DNA of 64,000 bases, taken from positions 1 to 64,000 of the forward strand of contig CALFWZ010000114.1 of assembly GCA_937928405.1 (NCBI GenBank). The letters are read 5' to 3'. This document shows positions 35,438 through 43,747 of this stretch, piece by piece. The position numbers were made by a program, and so were the translations under genes. Each line of letters starts with the position of its first letter. The stretch's first letter is position 1. Source of the DNA: an uncultured Saprospiraceae bacterium (GTDB taxonomy: Bacteria > Bacteroidota > Bacteroidia > Chitinophagales > Saprospiraceae). The notes beneath the pieces were generated by a model. The model had not been told where the DNA came from, did no database searches, and saw only the letters and a list, made by a program, of their open reading frames with translations.

Positions 35438-36907
35438 TTACTTAGCATTTGCTTCGCCGGTTTCCACCTCTACTTCTTCTGCCTCATGCTCATTCAGTAA
35501 ATGTGGGGCAGATTTTCCGTTGACCGTTGGTGTTTGCTGACCAAGGTACTGTGGTAAATCCATTCCAGCCATATTGAATAAGTCGCTCAGTGGCGGTACA
35601 GATTTATACAAACCCGAGACAAACTTAGAAGTAGAATTCCCTTCTCCTTCGTTGCCATTGCCACCATCCCAAACCGTCACTTTATCAATCTTGATATTCT
35701 TAATGGCTTCTACTTGCGTAGCGACCAAAGTTTCTAGCTTGTCAGCAATTAACATCAGGATCGCATCTCTGCTGTTTCCACCTGAGGCTTTTACCAGTTG
35801 ATCAAAACCTTGTGCTTGCTTGCTCATTACTTCATATAAACCTTTTGCTTCCGCCTGCTTTTGTAAAAGAACAGCGTCTGCTTCTCCTTTTGCAAGTAAT
35901 CTGATGCGCTCTGCTTCGGCACCTGCTTCAATCTCTACTTTCCGCTTGGCAATTTCTGCGTCTACGATTTCATCTGCTTCCCGGGTAGCAAGCTCTCTAG
36001 CGGCACGCGCCATTTCCGCTTCCTTCTCCGCCAAATAGGCATCCTCTAAAGACTTTGCTTTTTGGATTTTTTCAGCTGCGGTAGCTTTACGCAAAGCCTC
36101 AGCTTCCGCTACTTGTCGTTCGGCATTAGATTGGGCAATCAAAATCAATGATTCGTTTTCTCCGTTGATGGCTTTAGCATTTGCTTCTGCTTCACCGACC
36201 TTTGCACCCGCATCTGCATCAGATACTTTGATACGCTGATCTCTTCGTGCGTTGGCTTCTCCAATACTACCATCTCTGGTTTTTTCGGCAACACTCATCT
36301 TGGCATCGTTGATCGCTTTGGCGGCAGCTTCCTTACCAAGTGCTTCGATATAACCGGATTCATCTTGAATATCAGTTACGTTAACGTTGATTAAGGACAA
36401 TCCGATTTTACGTAATTCCGCATCCACGTTGGTGGCTACATTACTGAGGAATTTATCTCGATCAGAGTTGATCTCCTCAATATCCATCGTAGCGACGACT
36501 AATCGTAACTGACCGAATAAAATATCTTTAGCAATCTCTCTAATTTGTTCTGTGGTCTTTCCTAGCAAACGCTCCGCAGCGTTCAACATGGTATCCGCCT
36601 TATTGGAAATACCAACTGTAAAACGAGAAGGTACATTTACTCGGATATTCTGTTTACTCAACGCTCCGGATAAATTTACATCAATAGAGATAGGCGTTAG
36701 ATCGAGGTATTCATAATCTTGAATGACTGGCCAGACAAAAGCAGCACCACCCGCTAAAGTTTTGGCAGAAGTTCCGCCGCCAGTTTTTCCATAGATGACT
36801 AAGATTTTGTCAGATGGACATCTTTTGTAACGGGAGACAAATACTAAAAACATTAATACCATCAGACCAACAAAGCCTGCTATTCCAATCACAATTAAAT
36901 TTTCCAT
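35438..36907 (-). CDS. Flotillin-like SPFH-domain protein
   Basis: 489 residues. The N-terminal TM helix (~4-24) is followed by an SPFH domain (~28-200: DKILVIYGKTGGGTSAKTLAGGAAFVWP, AERLLGKTTEQIREIAKDIL). A long Ala/Glu-rich coiled coil (~215-360) precedes the C-terminal oligomerisation region. It matches the FloT/YqiK group, which scaffolds membrane microdomains. An NfeD-type partner lies 75 bp upstream on the same strand, the usual pairing. Confidence 0.92.
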   Translation of the reverse strand: MENLIVIGIAGFVGLMVLMFLVFVSRYKRCPSDKILVIYGKTGGGTSAKTLAGGAAFVWPVIQDYEYLDLTPISIDVNLSGALSKQNIRVNVPSRFTVGISNKADTMLNAAERLLGKTTEQIREIAKDILFGQLRLVVATMDIEEINSDRDKFLSNVATNVDAELRKIGLSLINVNVTDIQDESGYIEALGKEAAAKAINDAKMSVAEKTRDGSIGEANARRDQRIKVSDADAGAKVGEAEANAKAINGENESLILIAQSNAERQVAEAEALRKATAAEKIQKAKSLEDAYLAEKEAEMARAARELATREADEIVDAEIAKRKVEIEAGAEAERIRLLAKGEADAVLLQKQAEAKGLYEVMSKQAQGFDQLVKASGGNSRDAILMLIADKLETLVATQVEAIKNIKIDKVTVWDGGNGNEGEGNSTSKFVSGLYKSVPPLSDLFNMAGMDLPQYLGQQTPTVNGKSAPHLLNEHEAEEVEVETGEANAK

Positions 36908-36982
36908 AATTATAGGTTTTTAAGTTTATAGGTTTTTAAGTTTTGTTAATATGTTTAAATACACCGTGTATTACAATGGGAG

Positions 36983-37576
36983 TTACTTTCTATTTAATTT
37001 TTCTACCAATAATAAATTATCATCCAATACCTCTACCACTTTTACCTTTGCTCCAGTTGGGATTTCTAATGGACCGTCTGTTACGGCATCCATTTCTTTT
37101 ACGGCACCTTTGGTTTTTAAATGGATTTTTCCGTATCCTGTTTTTGCCGCAGGAATAAAAAGATAGACTTCACCAATATGATTGATGGCCGAGTTAGGAT
37201 TGAACGTACCCGATTCGTCAAATTGAGTAAACTTATACATCATATATCCCACAATTACCATGGCCAATAGCCCTGAAACGGAAGCGATGGCTACTGCTAT
37301 CCAGACGCCAAATCCTGCATCCAACATCAGGACACCGGTCCATCCAAAGAAAGTGAAAAAGGCGATAATCGAACGAATTGAGAAAAGACTAAAATCAGCA
37401 TCCATTCCAAAATCCGTATCTGCGTCTCCATCCATATCCAGATCAAAATCTACCCCGATCAAACTGAGAACAAACTGAATAACGAATAAAACACTGAAGA
37501 CAATCGAAATGCCCCAGAAGGCCTGTCCTGCCCCACTTAATCCTTCCCACCATCCATTTGAAATACTTAGTAACAT
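36983..37576 (-). CDS. NfeD-like membrane protein (flotillin partner)
   Basis: 197 residues. TM segments lie at ~18-40, ~66-82 and ~85-113, and an OB-fold NfeD domain at ~130-197 (INHIGEVYLFIPAAKTGYGK ... IPTGAKVKVVEVLDDNLLLVE). Between TM1 and TM2 is an Asp-rich loop DFDLDMDGDADTDFGMDADF (43-62) resembling repeated calcium loops. NfeD proteins assist flotillins in membrane organisation. It is first in a two-gene operon with the flotillin gene. Confidence 0.88.
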   Translation of the reverse strand: MLLSISNGWWEGLSGAGQAFWGISIVFSVLFVIQFVLSLIGVDFDLDMDGDADTDFGMDADFSLFSIRSIIAFFTFFGWTGVLMLDAGFGVWIAVAIASVSGLLAMVIVGYMMYKFTQFDESGTFNPNSAINHIGEVYLFIPAAKTGYGKIHLKTKGAVKEMDAVTDGPLEIPTGAKVKVVEVLDDNLLLVEKLNRK

Positions 37577-38337
37577 AATCGCTCTCTTTTTTCTTAAATG
37601 TAAGTATAAAAATTAGTTTTCCACACGTGAATTCGACCAATGGCGCAGATTATCCGCTTAACGGTCTATTCTTTCATTTATTTATGCCGATTAAGCGTTA
37701 AAATTGAATACATCATAACCTAAAACCAAACCCAAATAGCAAAAGTGCTAGCGGCATTTCGCTATTGGCTAGGGGCAATCTACCCTAGAAAAATAAAAAA
37801 AACTTCTTGCACTTTTTGCAAAGGTAATTTCTCGAAAAATCGCAACCGCAACCGCAAATTCAATCTCAAATTGGGCAGCTACCAACAAATAACTACCTGC
37901 CATTTAGGCGATTAAGTCTTTTTTTTGTTGAAGAGAAAATTGAAGTTGCTCAATTTTTTTTAAAACCAGTTTCAAATATGCAACAGTTTTTTTCTTAATG
38001 GAACACCCTAGCTAATAGCAAGAATCATTTTTAATCTTTCCCTGTTTTACTTTGTAGACTTAATTCTCAAACCCTGATTCGCATAGATTAATAGAAGCGT
38101 TGAAATAGGAAATGGAGTAGGAGAATGGGAGCCCTACTGATTTATGAAAGTAAGTACAGAATAATTTAGTTAGATGCTTTTGCAACCAATAAATTCTTGT
38201 AACTTTGGGCCTAGAGAATAACTTTACTCTCCAAACTAGAACTTTCCATTAATTTTTAACAAATATTCACCATCGTGATTGATTCTTGACTATGAGAATT
38301 ATTCAGCTGGTTTAAACTTCTATAATTAAGGTAAATT
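37577..38337. other. 761-bp divergent intergenic region
   Basis: No protein gene is seen. It contains an imperfect hairpin with AATAGC/GCTATT ends at ~37735-37771 and, near the right end, the prs promoter. The rest is AT-rich without recognisable structure. Confidence 0.55.
38179..38207 (+). promoter_or_regulatory. Bacteroidota-type promoter for prs
   Basis: TTTG at 38179-38182 and TAACTTTG at 38200-38207 with a 17-bp spacer fit the consensus. The predicted leader of the prs transcript is ~125 nt. Confidence 0.65.
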
Positions 38338-39270
38338 ATGGGTACGGTAAAACTGTTTTCAGGAACTAATTCAACATATCTCGCTGAGAAGATCGCCGAT
38401 TATTACGGTTACTCATTAGGCAACAAAACCTTAATGAAATTTTCCGATGGAGAGATGCAGCCGGTAATTAACGAATCAGTGCGTGGATGTTATACTTTTT
38501 TTATTCAATCTACCTTTGCTCCTACGGATAACCTCATGGAGTTGTTACTGATGATTGATACGGCTAAGCGAGCTTCCGCTGAATATATTATTGCTGTCAT
38601 CCCTTATTTTGGTTATGCCAGACAAGATCGAAAAGATAAACCCCGTGTACCCATTTCTGCTAAGCTGATTGCCAACCTCTTACAGGCGGCGGGCGCTAAT
38701 CGGATTATGACGATTGATTTTCACTCTGATCAGCTCCAAGGTTTTTTTGATATTCCCGTGGATCATCTTAAAAGCGAAGCGATCTTTATTCCTTATTTAA
38801 AGAAGACAGATTTATCGAACGTAACGTTCGCTTCTCCAGATGTAGGAGGTGTCAAACGGGCGCGTACTTATGCCCAGTATTTTCAAAGAGATCTAGTAAT
38901 TTGTGATAAATACCGAAAGAAAGCCAACGTAGTAGCTGGAATGACTGTCATCGGAGATGTAAAGGATGCAGATATTATTTTAGTAGACGATTTGGTGGAT
39001 ACTGCTGGTACGCTTTGCCGAGCCGCAGATATTATCATGGATAAAGGAGCCAAAAGCGTAAGAGCTTTGTGTACACATCCTGTCTTATCAGGCGATGCTT
39101 ATAAAAATATCGAAGCTTCTAGTATCGAGGAGGTGATTGTTTGTGATACCATCCCCTTAGCGCAAAGCTCTCCCAAAATTAAAGTGCTTTCTACCGCTAA
39201 ACTTTTTGCACGAGCGATCCGAAACACCCACGAACACCGTTCTATTTCAGCTTTGTTTGTAGAAGGATAG
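38338..39270 (+). CDS. prs: Ribose-phosphate pyrophosphokinase
   Basis: 310 residues, full length. FSDGEMQPVINESVRG, YFGYARQDRKDKPRVPISAK, the metal/ribose-site TIDFHSDQLQGFF and the PRPP loop VDDLVDTAGTL are all present. It makes PRPP from ribose-5-phosphate and ATP for nucleotide, His and Trp synthesis. rplY follows 159 bp downstream, a common pairing. Confidence 0.97.
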   Translation: MGTVKLFSGTNSTYLAEKIADYYGYSLGNKTLMKFSDGEMQPVINESVRGCYTFFIQSTFAPTDNLMELLLMIDTAKRASAEYIIAVIPYFGYARQDRKDKPRVPISAKLIANLLQAAGANRIMTIDFHSDQLQGFFDIPVDHLKSEAIFIPYLKKTDLSNVTFASPDVGGVKRARTYAQYFQRDLVICDKYRKKANVVAGMTVIGDVKDADIILVDDLVDTAGTLCRAADIIMDKGAKSVRALCTHPVLSGDAYKNIEASSIEEVIVCDTIPLAQSSPKIKVLSTAKLFARAIRNTHEHRSISALFVEG

Positions 39271-39366
39271 TCAATGACTTTTAAGCGCTTACTGCTCGTG
39301 TAAGAAGAAGCTGTCTTAAATTTACATTTTTGCGCTAAAATACTAGGCAATTTCCCTCAAAACTGT

Positions 39367-39374
39367 TATCTTTG
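39367..39374 (+). promoter_or_regulatory. -7 box TATCTTTG before rplY
   Basis: It lies 55 bp before the start codon, so rplY can be transcribed separately from prs. A -33 TTG at the right distance is not evident. Confidence 0.4.
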
Positions 39375-39429
39375 CAATCATTTTGGGGAAAATCTCCAAT
39401 TTTGGTCTAAAATTTCAAATAGATATATA

Positions 39430-40059
39430 ATGGAATCAGTAGTAATCAGTGCTAATGCTCGTCCAGTAACGGGAAAAAAAGGTACGAAAGCAACTCGTCG
39501 GGAAGGTTTAGTTCCCTGTGTGATTTATGGTGGAAAAAAAGTGATTCACTTAAGTGGACGCGCCCTAGATTTTCGGGACTTGATTTACACCCCTGCCTTT
39601 AAGCTTGCTGAAATAACAGTGGATGGTACTACCTATAAGTGTATCCTAAAAGATATTACCTTTCATCCAGTAACAGATGAAATCATGCACATGGATTTCC
39701 TAGAGTTAGTAGATGGTAAGCCACTAAAAGTAATGATTCCAATCCGTTTTGAAGGAGTTGCTCCTGGTGTAAAAACAGGTGGTCGCTTAAATCAGAAAGT
39801 GCGAAGAGTAAAAATTAAAACAACACCAGATAATTTAGTGCCAGAATTATTAGTAGATATTTCTGAATTAAAACTAAACGAATCTGTTCGGGTACGTGAT
39901 ATTCAAGTAACGGATAAGATGGAAGTGATGACTTCCATGAGTATTCCAGTTGCTACGATTGAAACACCACGTGCTTTACGTAGTGCAGCAGCAAGTGAGG
40001 ATGCAGCAGAAGAAGGAGCTGAAACTGCAGAGGCAGGAGCAGAGGCAGCAGCTGAATAA
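39430..40059 (+). CDS. rplY: Large ribosomal subunit protein bL25 (CTC form)
   Basis: 209 residues. The L25 domain starts near residue 3 (VISANARPVTGKKGTKATRR) and is followed by the TL5/CTC C-terminal beta domain (VMIPIRFEGVAPGVKTGGRL). An Ala/Glu tail makes up the last ~25 residues. It binds 5S rRNA. The long CTC form is usual in Bacteroidota. Confidence 0.95.
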   Translation: MESVVISANARPVTGKKGTKATRREGLVPCVIYGGKKVIHLSGRALDFRDLIYTPAFKLAEITVDGTTYKCILKDITFHPVTDEIMHMDFLELVDGKPLKVMIPIRFEGVAPGVKTGGRLNQKVRRVKIKTTPDNLVPELLVDISELKLNESVRVRDIQVTDKMEVMTSMSIPVATIETPRALRSAAASEDAAEEGAETAEAGAEAAAE

Positions 40060-40085
40060 GAAAAAATGCTTCTTTAAAATAAAAA

Positions 40086-40118
40086 GAGAGATATTGGGAC
40101 AACCAATATCTCTTTTTT
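40086..40118 (+). terminator. Terminator after rplY
   Basis: AGAGATATTGG (40087-40097) pairs with CCAATATCTCT (40103-40113) and is followed by T6. Confidence 0.85.
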
Positions 40119-40171
40119 AGTTTTACGCATATCGTTTTGGCCTGTGTACTTAATTCATTTAAAATAAAATT

Positions 40172-40945
40172 ATGCGCCTTACGCTTATCCAAACCAATCT
40201 TCACTGGGAAGATCCCGTAGCCAATCGCAAGATGTTTAGCTCCAAGTTTGCCAACTTAACTGGCAAAACAGATTTAGTGGTTATCCCCGAAATGTTTACC
40301 ACCGGCTTTAGCATGCGATCAAAAGAATTGGCTGAGACGATGGATGGACCAACAGTTTCTTGGTTGCGGGAGTCGGCAAAAAAAATAGGAGCGGTCATTA
40401 CTGGTAGTATGATTATTCAGGAAGAAGAAAGTTTCTATAATCGATTACTATGGGTAAATCCGAACGGTGAAATTATTCACTATGATAAAAAACACCTTTT
40501 TACGCTGGCTGGTGAACAAAAGTATTTTATGGCGGGGACAGAGCGGATGGTGATTGATTATATGGGGTGGAAAATATGTCCTTTGATCTGCTATGATCTA
40601 CGATTTCCAGTCTGGTCTAGAAATACAGAAGATTATGATCTCCTGCTTTATGTGGCTAGTTGGCCTGATCGCCGTCGCGAAGCTTGGCAGACATTGCTCA
40701 AAGCACGAGCCATTGAAAATCAGTGTTATACCATCGGTGTTAATCGGGTAGGAGAGGATGGCTCAAAATTAAGTTATGTAGGTGACTCTACCTTGATTGA
40801 TTTTGCTGGAAAATCACTTCTAGCAGCTGAAAAAATTGAAGGCGTATTTACGATGGAAATATCCCTATCAGACCGACAGGATTTTATTAGCAAATTACCT
40901 TTTCTTGCGGATCGAGACCAGTTTAGTCTAAATTCCAATGCTTGA
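40172..40945 (+). CDS. Nitrilase-superfamily amidohydrolase, omega-amidase (YafV/Nit2) type
   Basis: 257 residues. The catalytic Glu40 in VVIPEMF, Lys106 in YDKKHLF and Cys140 in LICYDLRFP form the Glu-Lys-Cys triad. The segment GFSMRSKELAETMDGP is typical of the YafV branch, which deaminates alpha-ketoglutaramate or alpha-ketosuccinamate as metabolite repair. It is cytoplasmic and stands alone between rplY and the NlpC gene. Confidence 0.9.
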   Translation: MRLTLIQTNLHWEDPVANRKMFSSKFANLTGKTDLVVIPEMFTTGFSMRSKELAETMDGPTVSWLRESAKKIGAVITGSMIIQEEESFYNRLLWVNPNGEIIHYDKKHLFTLAGEQKYFMAGTERMVIDYMGWKICPLICYDLRFPVWSRNTEDYDLLLYVASWPDRRREAWQTLLKARAIENQCYTIGVNRVGEDGSKLSYVGDSTLIDFAGKSLLAAEKIEGVFTMEISLSDRQDFISKLPFLADRDQFSLNSNA

Positions 40946-41061
40946 TTTTTATTTAAAATAAAATAATACGTTTTTTTAATATATTCGTATTGAAGGTTTT
41001 TATCCAATATTCCCAAAAGTACAACGTTTGTTTCTTATCTATAAAAACTGATTACATGCTA

Positions 41062-41601
41062 ATGAAAATATTGGGTACTTCTTCCTATCTGATGTCTGGG
41101 GCTATCATCCTATTGTTTTTAAGTGCTTGTTCCGCACTGCGTCCCGTTGATAGTAGCATTCCACAACCTCGTAAACCTCGTAGCTCCACTTCCCGTAATA
41201 GTCCTTCGACCAGTATTTCTTCTCTTCGAACCGATATAATTCAAACCGCTCGTAAATATAAAGGCAGCAAATATAAATACGGTGGAACGACCCCTAAAGG
41301 ATTTGATTGTTCTGGTTTTACCGCTTATGTCTTAATGAAAAACAAGGTGGATTTAGAACGAAACTCCAGAGCACAGGCAAAACAGGGAAAAAAAATAAGA
41401 ACCGCAGCAGCACAACCAGGGGATTTACTTTTTTTCGGATCAAGAGGAAAGGTAACTCATGTCGCAATTATTACAGAAAACAATTCCAACGGACTGAAAG
41501 TCATTCACAGTACTTCTTCTAAAGGTGTCATCGAACAAAACATTACCCATTCTGATTATTGGCAATCCCGCTTATTATTCGCTCGAAGAATACTCGACTG
41601 A
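41062..41601 (+). CDS. NlpC/P60 (C40) peptidoglycan hydrolase lipoprotein
   Basis: 179 residues from the ATG at 41062 (41056 is equally possible); both give a lipoprotein signal ending FLSAC (Cys23). An upstream in-frame ATG at 40990 would bury the signal peptide. A Pro/Ser/Arg-rich spacer precedes the catalytic domain, with Cys83 in FDCSGF, His133 in VTHVAI and His149 in VIHSTS. It cleaves D-glutamyl-diaminopimelate links in peptidoglycan stem peptides. Confidence 0.92.
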   Translation: MKILGTSSYLMSGAIILLFLSACSALRPVDSSIPQPRKPRSSTSRNSPSTSISSLRTDIIQTARKYKGSKYKYGGTTPKGFDCSGFTAYVLMKNKVDLERNSRAQAKQGKKIRTAAAQPGDLLFFGSRGKVTHVAIITENNSNGLKVIHSTSSKGVIEQNITHSDYWQSRLLFARRILD

Positions 41602-41720
41602 GGACAAAAAAATGAGTATATTCGCCCTTAGACTTTTCCAAATTAGACCACTATCATAAATGTGTCAGTAAGTTTGAGATAGACTAGACTTATTATGGAC
41701 ACCGAAAATAGTACAACAAG

Positions 41721-42296
41721 ATGATTAATTTAATTTTATTCGGCCCTCCGGGCTCGGGGAAGGGAACCCAGGCGTTAAAACTCGTCAAAAAATTTAAACT
41801 TGTTCACATCTCAACAGGTGACTTATTTAGATTTAACCTAAAAAATAATACACCTCTTGGAATCGAAGCTAAAAAATATATTGATAAAGGGGCTTTAGTT
41901 CCAGACAAGGTAACGATCAAAATGCTAAAAGCTAAGGTGCTCGAAAATCCAAAAGCAAAAGGATTTATCTTTGATGGATTTCCTCGCACCAAAAAACAAG
42001 CAAGCTCACTAGATCGTTTTTTGAAAGGGATGGAATCCGAAGTGACCAAATTAATTATGTTGGATGTGCCGGATGCTGAATTGGTACGTCGATTAAAAGA
42101 ACGAGGAAAAACTTCTGGTCGAGCAGATGATAAGAGTAAAAAAATTATCCTTAATCGACTAGCTACCTACAAAGAAGAAACAATTCCTGTTTTTACGCAT
42201 TATCTAAAAAAAGGAAAATCTATCAAAGTCTGGGGCGTAGGAGATATGGAGATGATTTATAAAAGATTATGCTTAGAAATTAAAGAAGCAAAATAA
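41721..42296 (+). CDS. adk: Adenylate kinase
   Basis: 191 residues. The P-loop GPPGSGKGTQA is at 8-18, STGDLFR near 31, FDGFPRT at 84-90, and GKTSGRADD in the short lid. The zinc-binding LID is absent, as in the short variant. It interconverts ATP+AMP and 2 ADP. obgE follows 176 bp downstream. Confidence 0.97.
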   Translation: MINLILFGPPGSGKGTQALKLVKKFKLVHISTGDLFRFNLKNNTPLGIEAKKYIDKGALVPDKVTIKMLKAKVLENPKAKGFIFDGFPRTKKQASSLDRFLKGMESEVTKLIMLDVPDAELVRRLKERGKTSGRADDKSKKIILNRLATYKEETIPVFTHYLKKGKSIKVWGVGDMEMIYKRLCLEIKEAK

Positions 42297-42393
42297 AAGC
42301 CATTTATCCAATATTCAATTTTGCACAAGTTTTCTTTCATAAATTGAACCCTCTAAATAAAGGCCACTAACCATTCTAAGGGTCATTCCTACG

Positions 42394-42442
42394 AAGGCAC
42401 AAAGAAAAAAGCGAAAGGAAAACTTCGCATTCTTTGTGCCTT
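42394..42442. repeat. Long hairpin between adk and obgE
   Basis: The left arm 42394-42415 (AAGGCACAAAGAA, then GCGAA) pairs with 42424-42442 (TTCGCATTCTTTGTGCCTT), leaving a short internal bulge and an 8-nt loop. There is no T-run. Confidence 0.6.
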
Positions 42443-42472
42443 TGTGGCAAAAGCAATTAAACAACCAAACTT

Positions 42473-43483
42473 ATGTCTGATCGAAATTTTGTTGACTACG
42501 TAAAAATCTGTTGCCGTTCAGGTGCAGGCGGTGCAGGTTCTATGCATTTTCGCCGAGATCGACTGACGGCAAAAGGTGGTCCGGATGGTGGTGATGGAGG
42601 TCGGGGTGGACATATCATTTTACGAGGTAACAAGCAACTGTGGACTTTACTGAGCTTAAAATACCAAAAGCATGTCATCGCCAAACCTGGAGAGAATGGT
42701 GGCGAAAGTAATAGCACTGGAGCCGAGGGTGCAGATGTTATTTTGGATGTCCCTTTAGGGACAGTAGCGAAGGATGTGGAAACGGATGAAACATTGTTTG
42801 AAATCACCCAAGATGGCGAAACGCAGATTATCGTAGCGGGTGGGCGCGGAGGAAAAGGAAATTCGCACTTTAAATCTGCTACCATGCAGTCACCTCATTT
42901 TGCGCAGCCAGGAGAACCGGGAAAAAAAGAATGGAAAATTTTAGAACTAAAAGTGCTGGCTGATGTAGGGTTGGTCGGATTTCCTAACGCAGGCAAATCT
43001 ACCTTACTTTCTGTTATCACAGCCGCCAAACCAAAGATTGGTGCTTATGCCTTTACTACGCTGACCCCTAATTTAGGAATCGTTCAATACCGAGATAATC
43101 GTTCTTTTATCATGGCGGATATTCCTGGGATTATTGAAAACGCGCACGAAGGAAAAGGATTGGGGCATCGTTTTCTGCGACACATCGAACGGAATGCTTT
43201 ATTGCTATTTATGATTCCGGTAGATACCGAAGATATTCAAAAGGAATATGATGTTTTACTAAACGAACTCAAGCAATACAACGAGGAAATGCTCGACAAA
43301 CCTCGGATGCTCGCTCTGACCAAATCTGACTTAATCGACGAGGAATTAAAAGAGCTTTTGTTGCCAACCATTCCCAAAGATATTGACCATGTTTTTATTT
43401 CTTCGGTGGCACAACTCGGCCTGACAGAGTTAAAGGATGAGGTTTGGAAGCGACTAACCGAAGATGAAGCAGCCAACGCTTAA
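42473..43483 (+). CDS. obgE: Obg-family GTPase
   Basis: 336 residues. The glycine-rich Obg fold (1-160) is followed by the GTPase domain with G1 GFPNAGKS (169-176), G3 DIPG (216-219) and G4 LTKSD. There is no C-terminal OCT extension, which is normal for this phylum. It acts in late 50S ribosome assembly and the stringent response. The stop lies 8 bp before a MITE-like element. Confidence 0.96.
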   Translation: MSDRNFVDYVKICCRSGAGGAGSMHFRRDRLTAKGGPDGGDGGRGGHIILRGNKQLWTLLSLKYQKHVIAKPGENGGESNSTGAEGADVILDVPLGTVAKDVETDETLFEITQDGETQIIVAGGRGGKGNSHFKSATMQSPHFAQPGEPGKKEWKILELKVLADVGLVGFPNAGKSTLLSVITAAKPKIGAYAFTTLTPNLGIVQYRDNRSFIMADIPGIIENAHEGKGLGHRFLRHIERNALLLFMIPVDTEDIQKEYDVLLNELKQYNEEMLDKPRMLALTKSDLIDEELKELLLPTIPKDIDHVFISSVAQLGLTELKDEVWKRLTEDEAANA

Positions 43484-43491
43484 TTAGCGGT

Positions 43492-43707
43492 GTTCGAAAG
43501 ATTAAAAAAGCGAAAAATATTGAATGTTGAATATCCAATAAATCAATATTGAATAAATAATATAAATAAGTTGTCGAAAGCTTAAAGATGATGGATTTCT
43601 TTCAATCAGGCCATCAGTCATAGATTTTTGGTACTGCAGTTTTATTCAATATTGGAAATTCGAGATTGAATATTCAATATTCTTAGTTTTTCTGAAATCT
43701 TTCGAAC
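43492..43707. mobile_element. MITE-like palindromic element after obgE
   Basis: 216 bp bounded by GTTCGAAAGATT (43492-43503) and its exact complement (43696-43707). Inside, both ends carry similar ATATTGAATATTC-type blocks, so imperfect inverted repeats extend ~65 bp inward. There is no coding content. No second full copy is seen in the window. Confidence 0.5.
43523..43555 (+). repeat. 33-bp inverted repeat, left arm
   Basis: It is the exact reverse complement of 45229-45261, lies inside the MITE-like element, and flanks the kinase-RapZ gene. Confidence 0.8.
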
Positions 43708-43747
43708 AACCCTGACTCTTAATTGATCCTGAGCAACCACCCATTCT

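Noticed and set aside
36951-37166. Small plus-strand open frames overlapping the NfeD gene
   Set aside because: They are shadows of the minus-strand gene with no start context or domain.
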